Below, in pieces: positions 27,501 to 42,500 of a stretch of DNA of 64,000 nt. Location: the NCBI GenBank assembly GCA_023333565.1, contig JAJKFH010003762.1:1364001-1428000 (forward strand), read 5' to 3'. This DNA is from Puffinus mauretanicus. Taxonomy: Eukaryota; Chordata; Aves; Procellariiformes; Procellariidae. Both the position numbers and the translations under genes were made by a program. A model generated the notes under the pieces. The model worked only from the letters and a program-made list of their open reading frames with translations. It was not told where the DNA came from and made no database searches. Numbering within the stretch: position 1 is the stretch's first letter; every line of letters begins with the position of its first letter.

Positions 27501-30500
27501 GTGTTATCAGCATCAACAGAAAAGGTCTGCTTCAAGTTAAAACATGCAAGTGAATACAAGTTGCGTGAACAAGAAGAAATTATTAGTGGTTTTCCACCTC
27601 CACCGAAATCCTCAGGATCCAAAACAGGAATTTACAACACTTGGCGGAATAAAAATTAAACCCCACTCAGAAATGTCAATATTTAAAATACGTAGTACAA
27701 CCATAATTTAATAAGTTCTTTAAAAAACACAGGCACATACATGAAATGCACATTTTTCAAAACCCTTTTTCCCCAACATTGGAATTGAATGTTGTAGGCA
27801 TAACAGTTTTAACTTATTCTATACTATAAAATAAATTCTTTTAGGTAATTCAAACACCATTTATTTAAGCCTTAAGATATGCAAATCAAGCATGTGTGCA
27901 CTGTTTATATCCACTCACGTTCCGTTTTTGGGACTACAAAAAAGAATTAAATTTGATGAGAATTTAAACTACGGGGACAGGGAAATCTGTGTTCACCTAA
28001 ATGCTGGATGCATGTGTACATTTATATGTGTATGTAGTGAGTATATGCATAACACATAAGCATAAACAGCTTGGAAAACTCAAGCCTTGCACAGTCATAA
28101 ATTCTCACCTGAAAGGCAGATGTGCACATTCCACAGTAGATGAAAAGGATGGCAACGCTTTGTGTACAGCCTAGCAAAGGATGAACTAACGTAACACAAT
28201 TCTATAATGAAGCTGAAAGAGGTACTAATAATTCATTTTCAAAGACCAAGGAATTGATTTACCATCAAGACATATATTCATAGTCTATTAGCTAGCAAGC
28301 ACAGAACTCAACCCTGATGATCTGCTCGAACTTGCAGTTGCAATGGACTCTGTAATGGGCTGCTCTTCATACCTCTAGCCTGCCTGCTTCTTCAGATAGC
28401 CCATGTCAACCTGAATGTAATGCATCAATCAAAGATATACAATGGTGTGCCATTAGTGTATTAATAACATTTGATTCAATAGACTTTGATCATCCTGTCC
28501 AAAGATCTCAGGTGCTATGCATGTTCAATGCATACTAAAAAAGAATGGAAAATAAAAGCATTAAAATGGCCACTTTAATTTTCCATGTTTTTTTGCATTG
28601 TGCCTTCTGGGTAAGCACTAAAACAATTAATACATGTTAAATAAATGTCTCCAGCAGTGTTTAACAGTGATAAGAATAATCCTGTTCAGGTATGTCAAAA
28701 ATCTGCTGAAAAACAAATGAAGACCAAGATACAATAACAGACAGTTTACTGTCATCGTATGAGCATTGCTCAGTTAAGGAACAGGTAATTTGTATAATGA
28801 GTGTCTTTGAACCTGGAACAGGGTTAATCCAGGATCTTGACAGACATGAAAGACTAGCAAACCTTTTATCTTCTCAATAATTTTCTTTAAAAAGAGCATT
28901 TAGAGCCTGAACTTAGAGAAAGGACGCTAGTACTAAAGGCTAGTCTGGAGAAGAAGTCAAATGTGCACCAAAAAGAGAGCCTGGAACTTTTTCCTGTCCA
29001 TGCAAGGCATTCATTAGCCTCACAAATATCAGAAAAATCAGCACTGCTGGGGCTTTCACAAGTAGATGAGGGTGTCAAGGGAGAGGCAAAAATCCATCCC
29101 GCAGGCAGCGAGTCTCAGGAACCTCAGAATGCTGGCAATGGCTTCGTTAGAAACCAGAAAGCCTTCCTATGCCAAGAACAGACACTAAAATCTCAGACAG
29201 TTAATGCAAGAACAGGATAGAGAGGAGTGAGAATATTCTGAGATTTTGAAAACATACTCTTACCAAGTGTGGACTGAAAGGTTCTCAGGAAGGGCCAAAT
29301 GAAATATTCCATTCCAGTGTTGACATTCTTTTAAGTAAAACTAATTTTTAAACTGAAAACAACTCACTGAAATAATCCAAATTCCCAATTTTACAAATAT
29401 TAGAACTGGATGTTTCAACAATTTCAAAACTATTTAATTTTTTCCCCAAAATACAACATGGGTCACAAGCAAACCTCCCTTTCTATCAGGGAACGCAGTA
29501 GCTTAGACAAATCAGCATTTTCAAATACTGTCTTTATTCAGAAAGCTCCTGGCCATTTATACTGAGACATTTTTCATAGTAATTTACTGGTTGTCTTAGG
29601 ACAAATGAATTCTGAAGTTCTAAGTCTGCATCAGCTATTGACGCACACAAACATATTCCTCTAATTATTCCATATGCATGCAATGCCTCACCCTATTTCA
29701 TTTTTATAACTGTGCATGCTTAACGCATTCCTTCTTTGCAATGTCCAAAACTATCTTTGCATTCTCAACAAGAAACATATTTCTCATTCACACATCTTGG
29801 GCCAAACCCAGATGGTATTAGTTTCCTACAAGGGTATTTCCTGTATGTCTGAATTGTCAACACGGCTGTGGACTGCCATCATTCTCCTCTTATATACAGA
29901 TTCTAGTCATGAAGAGCAAACCGTATATCCTCCACCACCCTGGTTTTTCCACTTGGCACATCTCATAAAAATATTCATGTCTCTCTTCAAATTATTACTA
30001 TTTTTTCACTATTTTAGTTGAGAGGCAAAGATCAAGCACAAAAATGCTTGATTATTTTAGCTTCCTCTGGTGTTCGCAAAATGTCTGTGGAAAAATCTGG
30101 ATTTCTCTGGATTTATTTACTCCTTGTTTTCAGGTAGCTGGCAAATTACATATTTTTTTTAAGACTTACTGAAAGAACTCAAATTATTTGATTACTCGAG
30201 TCAGTATTTGAAATCCAAGCTGTTGCTTAACTGCAGCAGTGCAGATAAGTTGCACGCTAGCCTTTCTGCCCTCGGGCTGCACAGCTCCTGAGGCATCGTG
30301 AGGCTGAAGGGATTGGCAAAGTACCAGTGAGAAAAACACTTGGGCAGTATCAGAGAACTCAAACGCTTTTTTCTTCCCAGCTCCCATTTGGTGATTTTTC
30401 AGAAATGTGAGGGTGCTGGTGCTTAAATATATTTCTGACCCAGATACAAAACATGATGCACATGCACAGTTTTTGTTGAAAAAAATGCAATAATAGCATT

Positions 30501-33500
30501 TTCTGTTTTTTCTAGCTGCCTTTGTATCAGGACTCCAACAAGTGCAGTCCTTATATTTCAAACAGTTTAATTTTGGATAACAAATACACTTCCCGTGCTT
30601 AAAGTGGAAGCTTAAAACTCAGTAGCAGATGCTGGACCTCTAAATTGATTTTCTGTTTGCATTTGTGCCAATAAGACAAGACTGTTTACTGTTTGGAACA
30701 ATTGAATGGACAAAGAACATAGGTATAAGCAACTTTAAAATTGGAGTAAATAGACGTAACATAGTTGTCTAGCCTTCATCCAGTAGATCTGTTGTATGTC
30801 TCCTCATAAAATGTTGAAGAATACTTACAGAGCTTCTAAGAATACAAATTCTGATTTTACCTATTACGTTTATAATCATCTACTGAGAAAACCGGCAACA
30901 TATGCAACCAGCATTTGCTTTGAACATATGACACATCATTATCGAAACTATGCTGAATGCTGATGCTAAATATAGGCTGAAATATTCCTCTCCATGCATC
31001 CAGATTTCAGAGTCCAAAAGTTCTTTGGATATTAGGGAACAGAATAGCATTTGCTTTATCTCTAGAATTTGCACACATGTTCTTCAGCAACTGAAAAACA
31101 GTGATGTGTTCCCATCTTTCAGTGCCTGCAGGCAAGCCTCAGGCTCTACGTGGTGGCTCTGCCTTCAGGAGAGAATCCCAGACAAGATGATAGGTGGAAT
31201 ATAAGCATCAATTACAGTTAACCTTTCATACGCTTCCTGTCTCTGTCCTGTGTTTTTATGTCACCTGAACTTCTATCCTTCAAATTGTCTCCTACTCCCC
31301 TACCAAAAACCATTCAGATAATATGATTTTCCAGTTTCTTAAATTAAGAAGAAAAGGCGATTTGAAATATCTTGCAGAAAACGCTTTACAACCTTTGCTA
31401 AGTACCTTCAGAGCCTTAATGACTAAAGCTAGGAATCTGCTAAGGAAATAACCTTCAGTGAAGAATGCCTGTATATTTTACAGTGAAGATCAGTATCATT
31501 TTGATAAGCCACTGAACTCACTCTTCTTTTAAAACAGTGACAGAGCCAGGCTTATAAGGATCACAGGTCCTTAATTAGGTTCTTAATTTAATCTAGGTTA
31601 TGTTGCAAATGTAAGTGATTACCATAGTAATGCTTGGGCAAGAAACACAAACGGTGTGGACTGAATGAAGCGCCTCTAGTCCTTTATTACCCTCCGGCAA
31701 AAGGTGGCCTGTTTAAGATGTGCATTTTTTTTTTTTGCAAGATGCAGACCGCTAGCAACTTACTTTTAGCACTTGCTGAGCAAGTTTTAATATCCATTAG
31801 TATACAGACATTAGTAAAGATATGGGGACAATCTAAGTGGAAATCTGTAGCTTTTTTCCTTCAAGCTGGGTGAGGTTTGCTGCTTTCTCCCCCCGCCCCA
31901 CAATATTTAAATACATAGATCATGTGAATGTTACATTCCCCTCGCAACCAGAAAAAGCAAGTATCTGCTTTAATAGACAACAGTTCACTACTGAGAGCCA
32001 AGGGAGAAAGGCAGAATTGTGGGTAAGACAGAGTAATGTCATCAGGGCATCTTTCCATTTGCATCTCTCTTTTTTGAATCAAGTTATTTTTTAATGCCTA
32101 CAATTAGACAGATCAACATTTCTGGTTTTAATTTAATGCAGAGAGTATGATAATTACTGTTATTCTGTTCTGAATTATATCCCTAAATTTCCATATAAAG
32201 TGGTCACGGTAAAACAGCATGAATTTGTTTTCAATTATCGAAGTATAGAATTTGTTGTAGGTTGGTTCATTTTACATAAGCACTGTCAAATTTGCTATGT
32301 GTCACCATACATCCTCCTTTTTTTCCCTCTCTCAGCACAAAAAAAAGTCTTACCGTTCATTTTAAAGTGCTGTAGTCTTTTTGCTGGACATTTATGAAAA
32401 GTCTTAGTTTAGCAGCCCAGGGAGATCTTTGCACCATAGTAAGATTTTTATTTTTCCATAGCGTATTTTTATCTTTAGCAATGCAAAGCAGCAGTGATTG
32501 GCTGAAATGTCATGCCATATAAAAGCAACTTATATATTGAGTTATAATTCTTAAACTCTTTTGACAACTCCCTGCCATTAGATCTGTATTTTAATCGAGA
32601 AGAAAAATTTTAGGAAACATGCTACTGAAAAATAAAGACAAGTTTTACATACATAGTCAAAGAATGAGAGCATGAGAAAACCAGAGTAGCTGTTTGAGAG
32701 GACCACGGTCAAATTAGAGCATTGGTAGAACAGTAAATCACTAATAAGATTAATTTCTATTGTTTATGTGTTTACAGAAAAATAATGTTAGATAGCATTA
32801 AAATAGGGTCTAAGTTAAGAAAAAAATCATTCTTGATTGGAAGAGGTTTTGGTGAATGGAAAAGGGATAATTAGTCTCTTGTCATCATGTCATGTACTTG
32901 TGAATGTTAATGCAATGTAGTCTGTTCTCTTTGGGATATCATCTGAGCCAATTTTATTGGACTGCCCACTGAAAGAGAGTTGTAAAATTTGCATTTATCA
33001 CAGAAATGGCGTGGAAAGGTGGGTAAAGCTTAAAAGCAACAGAAAGAAGGAGAAAAAATACAAAGGTCATCAGGTCTATTCTCCCTATTAATGAAGGATT
33101 TTCATGGTCAGTAAATTTCTTAGCACTTACTGCATTCTCGTTCACTTGAAGGAAGCTTTCTTGCTTTCCTAGAAGGCTAATTCTACAACACAATAGACCT
33201 CAAACCAATGCAGCTGAAAGCTGTCAGGAGAAGACAGTCTGTAGTGGAAGAATGCCGAAGAGGAAAAATGTAGGAGAGCAGATATGCCAAATAAATAAAT
33301 AAATAAATTCCAGAAAGTGGAGGCGTGCCAAGGAAATAAGAAGCAGCATGCTTATTTTTTACCTTCCCTTAGTGGCCTCCGCTGGTGAACCACTCACTGA
33401 ATTGCTGGTGGAATGTAAAGCTTCCTTGCAAATAAATCCAGCTGGGGACAGAGGTGGAATCACCACCTGTGTTCCCAGAGGATGAATGCTGCTTACAGCT

Positions 33501-36500
33501 CAAGAGGCCTCTGTGGTGCAGGAAAGTGTGTAATTCACACCTTCTTGAGCCAGCTTTACTGAATGCAATAATCATCTGGTCTTTATTTGAATCTCCCTCT
33601 TCCGGGACTGATTTCCACTGTCTTCTGTTATTCCAATTCTCCTAAAGTAGTGCAGTACATAAAGTTTCTCAGTCCAGATGCAGACCTCACATGGGCTCAT
33701 GGCCACCTCCTTGCAAGCACACTCACAGTCGTATGTCACTCTGCCCAAAACCTCTCAATTATTGGCTGGCTCTTGGCAGCCCCAAGGCTTTTAGCTGCTT
33801 CTAACCAATAATTGCGAGAGTTGTCAAAGCACGATTCATGTCTTACTGGAAGAGTGTGAAGGAGGCAAGCTGTGGGTTTGTGTTGGGTTGGTATCTGCAT
33901 TTATAAGTTTCATATACTTTCTTTAGGAGGACGGGAAGAAAGAATTGTATTATCAGGGGACGAGGATTGTCATTTGGATTAAACTAAAGACTTGCCCAGC
34001 AGAACAGCAAAATCTGGAGTTGAGGAATTAAAAAAATAAGTACAGAGGACTAGGACTAGAGGTGAAAGGTCCTGCATTTAGTGACTGGTATCTTCAAAGG
34101 ACTATGAAGGTAAGGAAAAGAAAAAATGATCGAGGCCATGTCAAAATTTTGTCTTTGCTGCACCAGAAGTAAGAAGAAAAAAAGAATTAGGTTTTAAGTT
34201 CCAGTGCTATCTTCAGATCTCAAACCATTTTTATTTATTTCTGTTCAAGTTATGGCTACTCCAGAGTTCTTTTGCTGAAAAACTATGCTGCACAATAAAT
34301 ATGTGTGTGTAATTCCTATGAACAGGTATTTTGACTTTTCCCCAAGTGCAGAGAAGCCCCATTCAAAATCCATGCAGAACTGGTCTTATGAATCACCTTC
34401 TTACTACCTTTTGATGGGTCTGACTTTTGGACCCACTGGGCACTAAAGAGTGGGGCGTCATTACTTTATTGTGAGTTCAGTTGTCCTGTAAAAAATTGAG
34501 CATTTAAATATCACTGCAAACATCAGAGCAGACAACTTTGTGATGGGTGCACTTTGGCCATCAATGATTTTCAGCCAAATCCTGCCCTGCACCTAACTGA
34601 ACAAAAACCACCTCTAACTTCAGTAGGATTTGTGCTTAAATTCCAACTAAGAGTACGGCCCTCTAAGTATTTTTCCTGTATAAATTTAATTGTAAAGCAT
34701 TCCATTCTAAAGTTATTTTTGAATGAAGTATTAAAATAGTGCATTTGTTAAAATCGGTAAAATATTGAAAATGTTTAAAAAAAATCCTTTATAAATGAAA
34801 AAAAAAGAAGCTTTGCGGCACAACAGCAAAAAGGAAATGCTTTGGAGATAGGGGCTAGTATGCATACTATACTGAGCCATGACATCAGTGTAATTATTTT
34901 TCCCTAAGGTAAATGTCTTATGTTACAAATTCTTCCCTTGCCAGAGGCCTCAGGCCCCACAGATGTTCAGACAGCAAAGCACTTGAGTTCTCATCACCCA
35001 AGAGGTCTATAGGAGCTCTATTCCTATACCATACCTACAGCCCAATCAGTTTCTGTTTTTTTCATTCTGTATTTGTTGTCCCTTTCACCTGTCAGAGGCA
35101 CTTCCCCCTTGCGTTTCTCAAAATAGTCGATGCAGCTTTGAAAGGCAAGGTATGCCCTTGCAGCAGACCTCTTGCTGGTTTCTACTTCTGCTGTAGTCAA
35201 GTTTCTATCCTGTGCTGGGGCCAAATTTCCAAAATATGTCGATTAAGCAAATACTTCCCGCTGAGAAAAATACCTGACATTGATCTTCAGCCCTACAGTA
35301 AGATCCAGTAAAGGAAGGTTCAAATAAGCAGAAATTCTTTTAGGATCTCATAATTAGAAATCCCTTTCTGAAGAGTTCATATGGTACTGCCTGATAGAGA
35401 TTTTAGATATTCCATGACCCCTTCCCCCATGTTATTTACAAATGAAACTCCTTAAGATCAAACACATAGTAATGCATATTAGTTATGGTATTTATTACAT
35501 AGGAAATAAACTAAATTACGAGTGATCACACTACCTCAACCAGTTACCCAGCATTTGCTCTATAATAATAGATGAAAACAAATTATATAAAGACATTACA
35601 TTAAATATTTTAAGTCACAAATGACTGTTGAATATACGTATTTTAAGCATAACTCCTTTTTAAAAAAGTTGCTACTTGTTTCCAACATGAGAGCGGGATT
35701 GTCCAGACGAAAAAGCTGTTAAGTAGAAATACCACTGTTTTATATAAGTGAGTGAATTGTGAAATCAATTTTAAATGAAAATTCAGAATATGCTACCTAT
35801 ATTGTTTATATTAAGCCACAAAGAGTAATGGAAATAAATAGTCATGTCTGGTTTTGCTTATTAAAATTAATTACTATTAAAGTTATGTAATTAAGGGTCG
35901 TGCTTACAATATGATCTATTTTAAATGAAATAGTTAACAATACCAGTTAAGGCATTCCCATGTATTTCTCTATATTTACTATAGGAAATAATATATTGAC
36001 GTAATGAAATGGCAGCATGTCTTAAAAATAACTGCAGCATATGTTTCTGTATTATAGAAAAAGTATAATACCTTAATAACATAATAATACTTCTGTAGAG
36101 AATATCAGAGATATACCAGAGTACATGTGGAAACACATAGATTGAAAGTAAACCCCACTTCTAAGGAGTGCTTACGTGAAAATAGCACCTGTCTATAAAA
36201 ATCCAGTATTCACGTGCAACAATTACTCCTCTTGGTGTTAGTCAAAATACAAAGTGGATCGTGTTCCGCAGTTGTTTCAGATTTTTACAAGTGTAAATGT
36301 ATTATAACAGAAATTACAATGCAAAAAGCAATATTAAAAATACACTTCAGTTGAGAACACTTACTGGTGTAATATACTTTTAGAACTGACATAATGTACC
36401 TAACCAACCATTTAAAAGTGAAACATAACGAAACACTTTAAGTTTTATACATACAATTAATCTTTACTTGGCTTTGTACTGACTTAAGATAATATAATTC

Positions 36501-39500
36501 TGATTAAATTATTTTCATGCTTGTGGTCCTAAACTAGACCAAACTGGTTTTTAAAGGAATGTTCTTCCTTTCACAGAACTCCTTAGCTGAAGCTTATAAT
36601 CTAGTCCAAGGAAAATCAGTTTTGAAACAAGTGTAGTATTGGTGCAAAACATGCAATTACTGCGAGCAGAAGATAGGAGCGTTCAACCTAAAGAGCTGCA
36701 TAACCAGACATCGAAGTGTGAGCTTCCAGGTTTAGTTACGATAGAGATTCACATTGGCCCCAGTCCACAGTATGTTTGGGTAATTAACACTCATTTCAGC
36801 CAACCATCATTCTTTGTCTTCAACAGACATCCCAATGGAATACAAAGATTTGTCTCATTCTTCTTGCCCTTCCTTATAAAACTGACAAATGTTAATGGTT
36901 ATTCCATCAAATTGTGTAGTGCAGAATCTCATACAAGCTACTATGTCATTTACAGTTTGTTGGTGCTGGTTTCATCTAAGGGGAAACTTAAAAAGAAAAG
37001 GATGTCAAGAAGTTATTAAGCTGCCAAGAGAAAGATACAGATATTTGACACATGGTATCTACATAACAAGACTGTAAAGCCTGGGATGCTGGTTTCACAG
37101 TAGACATCAAAAGTCTACTAAAAAATAAAAGTGAGGATGATTCTACATGGAAAATCTGAAATTTTGAAATTTGGTACACAATTATTCAGTTTGACAGTAC
37201 CAAAATGACTGCTCGTAAGCCATTTTGCTGCATATCTCTCAATATACCCCACAACATAAAAGACATAACACTACAGAAAACGATATACTTTCTGGCACCA
37301 TAGAGATAATTTCAAAAGCTATGGAAGTTGTGGCAGTGATTTAACTGGAAACAACAGGTTTGCCAGTTAGTGATAAAGCTGAAAGTACACACGAACAATT
37401 GTTTTCCAAAACCAGAGAAAAAAAGTATGGAAAAACTCAGCTGGATTTCTAGTTGACCATAAGCCAACTAATGGCTTGATGCTGCGCTGATTTCAGTATC
37501 TTAGAGGGATATTCCCAAATTTGTTATTAAATGCAAGAGTAAATAGACTTTTTAGAACACAGTGTGTCTGGCTCACTTTGAAAAACAGAAAGCAGCGTGA
37601 CTTTTCAGGAAGCAATAGATACATTCTACAAACAAAGTAAGTAATATATTGCAGTCTAATAGAATCATGCAAGACAGCAATTAGTAGAAATACTGGCCTG
37701 ATCCTATGAATAAAACATGCCATACTTACTACCTTGCAGGTCCTGTGTTTCATTCATTTGTCAAATTCTTGCTTCATGTGTACTTTTTTAAAAGCTTTTA
37801 ATTTAATTTTCACCTGTTTATGCTTTCAACAACTTCACTTTCACACTGAGACTGCTCCCATGACATCAAGTGCTAAATAAAATCTTCAGCTTCGTAACAG
37901 AAAGATCTTTTCTTACTAATACTTTCAATAACTCACCTTGAATGGCAGGCCTAGTGTGACTCATTGACATTCCTGGGCCCTTAAATGAGTTGAACTCATC
38001 TCTCAGGAGGAGAAATAGGACTGTCTTTGTCTGGGCACAACAGATAGAATCATTCATCAGGAATCTTTGAAATATGCCTTACTGTTCCCAAAACAACTGA
38101 TTTGCCTCCCTTTGCTTCAGACTTTATCAGAGCAACGTGGTCAAAACTCTTAGAAACTCATACAATAATATCTACAATCAGCTCAGACTCAGCTGCAGAA
38201 TTATTTTTGGCTCATAAAGGAGAAAAAGCTAGATTACCAGTCCCTTCACCCATGATGACTGCAACTGATTTGGCAGCTCTAACTAGACTTTCTAAACTAA
38301 CCTCTCTGATAACCCCCTGAAACTAAATTTTTCTAGCAAACAAACTAGCAAATTTTGGCTGCCTCTAAATTAGCAGGATCCAGATTTCATTGTACAAATC
38401 TCTTTGTATGGAAATCTCTTGACCTATTTACATCTCCATTTCTGACTCAGTTTTCTCTTTGGTGGTTGTGATTAAAAAGGAAGTATGGCAATCATGTTGA
38501 ATTAAAATAAATTAAAGCTGTGCACTTTCCCAATTAGGCCTTTTGTGGGATGTCTTTCAACAGGAAGACAGGCCTATCCATCACTCTGAATTGCAAATAC
38601 ATTTTAAAAGCTTCATTCTCTCTTATAATTCAAAATTTCATAATTAGTTATCATGGGTGTGGTTAGAGTTGCAAAACGTCTCCTTAGGGGTGCAGAGCTG
38701 GAGCACTTGAATCTACAACAGAGTCACTAGTTTGAAAGGCTGGCAAACCCTGAGTTAAACTCCAAAACAACTATCAGCTTGTGAATAATCACATATATGA
38801 ATTGAATTTGAATTGTTAATTATGTATTCTGTTTATTTCTATGCCTCAGCTTCTCTCCCCTATATTACCTCAAGAGCAACAAATGCATCTAAGTTTTATT
38901 CTTCATTTATACAAATAAAACTTTAAGCACAGTAATATTGCATACATTTTTAGAAGCCAAAGAGAAAATTGCCTCCTATTTAAGTACACAGGGTATTTGC
39001 ATTGTCACAGTACATTGCATGGATTTGATGCTTAACATATAACTCTACTAATCTTAGTGGCAAACATAGTAACAAAAGAAAGTTGTTCGGAGATTTTTCT
39101 ATTTTTATTTTAAAAAATAACAAAAACCTTTCCATTGAAGGACCACATGTAAAACTATGGTTTCTCTGCACAGAGACCAAGGCTGCTTATTACCTACAGT
39201 ATACTAGCTATGATGAACAGACCACCATAGTTGTGACAACTGATGTTGCTGCCTCCAGGGTAAAACAAAGGTTTACATATTACACAAGCAATTTAACTGT
39301 TTTCTAAACATATTGCCAAGACAGTGGGAGTTGGCAGCCAGCACTGTGTTTTAGGTTTTGGATACTTGGATTAGAAGTGACTGCTGATTATAGACCTTTT
39401 TATTTGTCTTCTACGAATTACAAGCAACCTAGTAACCCAGCAAAGAATCCTTCACAGCACTTAAACTTGTCTTCAAGGCTTCCCAAAGATTACATACACA

Positions 39501-42500
39501 AATCACTCCACAAAAGTGGCGTAAGAGACTTGTGCATAGATAACTACATAAGACAATTGTCTTGTTCTAACTCTTAAAGAGTTCCCCAAAGTGAAATGTT
39601 TTATAATCCTTTTTGTGCAGTAGTCAGGAAAGAAATAAAAGAGTTTGGGCAAAGATTATCCACAAGAAAGAAACTTTTTTTTTGGGTTCCAGCTGAAACA
39701 CAATAAAGAACATAATTAACTTCACAATTCTTTGTGTTTTTCATTTGACTGCAGGGAGGAGATGAAAGAGGACTGTTAAGCCTTGCATTCCATCCCAATT
39801 ACAAGAAAAATGGAAAGCTGTATGTGTCTTATACCACCAACCAAGAACGGTGGGCTATTGGACCTCATGACCACATCCTTAGGGTCGTAGAATACACAGT
39901 ATCCAGGTATCAGTAGAAGTTTAAAATTCACAAATTCTGCATTTCTCAGCAACCTTTTCATTTTAGTATTTCCCATTTCTAAAATGAACTATCAGATTTA
40001 CAATGTGTATACTTGGGCACTTGCAGAAAAATTATTGCTGATTTTATTTCAAACAGTAGTTTTGGAACACCAGTAAGTACACTGGTTTATTCTTTTTAAG
40101 ACCTTTTTTAGTTATTCTGTCATTTTTTAATTATAGTTATTTCCTACTTACTGTGTATAGGCAGCAAAATATTTTTTGTGAATGCTGGAAAATTGAAATT
40201 TCTCAGAAATAATTGTTTGACATTTTTCCACCAAGTTACAACATCCACATCTTAAAGTATAATTTGAATGACTCAAGTTTATTTTTAGAAAGAAGAACAA
40301 TGATAGTGAACTGTGAAAACTATGTTCATATCTTTATGTTGCAGAAAAAACCCACACCAAGTTGATATGAGAACAGCAAGAGTGTTTTTAGAAGTAGCAG
40401 AACTACATCGAAAACACCTAGGAGGACAGCTTCTGTTTGGCCCAGATGGTTTCCTATACATTTTTCTTGGAGATGGCATGATTACTCTGGATGATATGGA
40501 GGAGATGGACGGTTTAAGGTACAAAAACTACCAATGGATAGACTTCTATTAGGATAGACGTCTATTATTGTCTTCTGGTTTTGCACAGTATTTGGGGTCA
40601 GAAGATGAGCAGTTGTCAGGACAAATCTTACTCCCCCTTCCTTTACTACATAATCCCACTATTTTCAGTGCCTGGGCTTAGCAAACTGCTGATTTTCAGA
40701 ACAGTCTTACTGCTTAAATACATCTTCTTGTAGTTGTGTGCTATCAAACCATTTAAATATTGGAGCCCTCACCAGTAGATGCAATTGTATTTAAGCACAG
40801 GTTAGACTTCTCTTTTCCAAACTACTATTCTAGGAACAAGACAACTTTATTGAGCAAACATTCTAAAAAAGTATCTACACATACCAGAGTCAATAACAAC
40901 ACTGTATCACTTACAGTCTAGAGAACATACGAAGCAATCCTACTTTGGTTCTACCTATACAATTTTCTCAACCTGCTTTTCCCCTCTGTTTCATTATGCT
41001 CTGTTAGAGTTGCAACATTTGCCTTAATTTAGAGGAAGTGTGGTACTGAGTCTTTACAGACCAAGGAGTTGCTATGCTCAAAGGCCTCTTTATGTAAAAC
41101 CAAGACCAGAGAGCAATTCTAATACTTGATTTTAAATTAATGTAAAACAAGGGGAGACTGAAACAGATTAATGATGAAGAAAGACAGAAAGGAATCCATT
41201 TAAATATCACATCTATTCATGTTTGTAAAAAGAGTTTTGATGCTCTTCTACTCCTATATTCTTGTCCTTCTCCCTTCCTCCATCACAATCATGAATGTCA
41301 GGCAAACCATTTTACTCTGTCCCGTTTCATGTAACAAGAAAGTTCTGATTCTTTACCAAGAATACCAACACCTCCATTCAACCAATACAATTACTTGCTT
41401 TTTTTTTTAATTAATGTAAAATTAATCTTTGGATTGTACTGTGACTAGAAAACATTGAATTCAAGAGTAGGATTCAAAGTGTTAGCAAAAAGCATTACGT
41501 AACTACATAGTGATTATATCCATAGTTACTCTAGAGGAGATACAGTATGAAAGAGTTAATAGCCTTATGTTTGAAGCCATAAAACAATGTTGATGTATGG
41601 AAAGTTGCTCTTATTATCAAGTTGCTTACCAACAGCATGGTCAGAGGCATTCTAGTATGCACATAACAAGGCAACATATTGGCCAAACTGAATCTTTGAT
41701 AGGTTCTGCTACTATTCTTTGGACTGGCACGTACCATAAAACCAATCTAAATGTGATTATTCAGTAAAGTGGGTGGTTTATTTTGCTGGTTCACTGTAGT
41801 ATTATATGGATTAAATCTACCAGTAAAATACTTTTAAAAAACAATTCTTTTATCCTCCAACTTTCTCAGTGATTTTACAGGTTCTGTATTGCGCCTCGAC
41901 GTAAATACTGACCTGTGCAATGTCCCTTATTCCATACCACGGAGCAACCCACATTTTAATAGCACAAACCAACCTCCTGAGATTTTTGCACATGGACTCC
42001 ACAATCCAGGCCGGTAAGTAAGTTACAATTAAACTGAATTACTCTGGAGCAGAAACTGTTTTCAACCAGAAATCTTTTATACAGTGGGGTAACAAAATTT
42101 TAATAATAAAGGCACTCCTGAACTTTTTAAAACTTCCACTCCTCCACCTCCACACATATGTCACAGTTAGAAACAAATGTACATTGACAAAGGGGAAGGA
42201 GAAGAGAATGCACAACTATCACAAGTCAAGACTGAAATGACAGAAACCAAGTACAGTATTTTTGTTTTTAATGAATAATAAAATTATTACCTTTATGAAA
42301 GAAGAGAACTTAAAGCAGAGAGTTGGTAAAGTACAGTTGAGATGGGAATCTGAGAAATTAGAGCAGTAGAATCCTGATTGAGAAAAAGAGGCACATGGAA
42401 AACAAATGAGAACATCTGGTGATATCTAAACAATAACAAGGAGGAGAACAATGCTTTAACTAAACAAGACATAATTCAGCAAATGAGGTGGGTGGTAGTA

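Larger units (their letters stand above)
4607..39754 (+). other. HHIP: HHIP intron 4 (35.1 kb)
   Basis: The largest intron in the window separates the first propeller exon from the rest. It is mostly AT-rich single-copy-looking DNA. Its identifiable contents are a GC-rich patch (4960-5115), a G-quadruplex motif (10309-10343), a possible old LINE remnant (18290-18560), a CR1 fragment (21170-21605), a hairpin (25865-25919), an unexplained 109-codon open stretch (28891-29217), a possible ancient repeat (34564-34650) and several simple repeats. ORFs of 125-140 codons at 4973-5395, 30184-30561, 34913-35311 and 36639-37019 have no recognisable family and are treated as chance. Between these items I see nothing assignable. 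Confidence 0.85.

Noticed and set aside
30184..30561. 125-codon open frame on the minus strand
   Set aside because: No conserved motif. The cysteines near the start do not form a known pattern.
34913..35311. 132-codon open frame on the plus strand
   Set aside because: No recognisable motif. The Cys/Phe/Ser-rich content is typical of random AT-rich translation.
36639..37019. 126-codon open frame on the plus strand
   Set aside because: No family resemblance and no supporting splice or promoter signals; a length like this can arise by chance in 64 kb.
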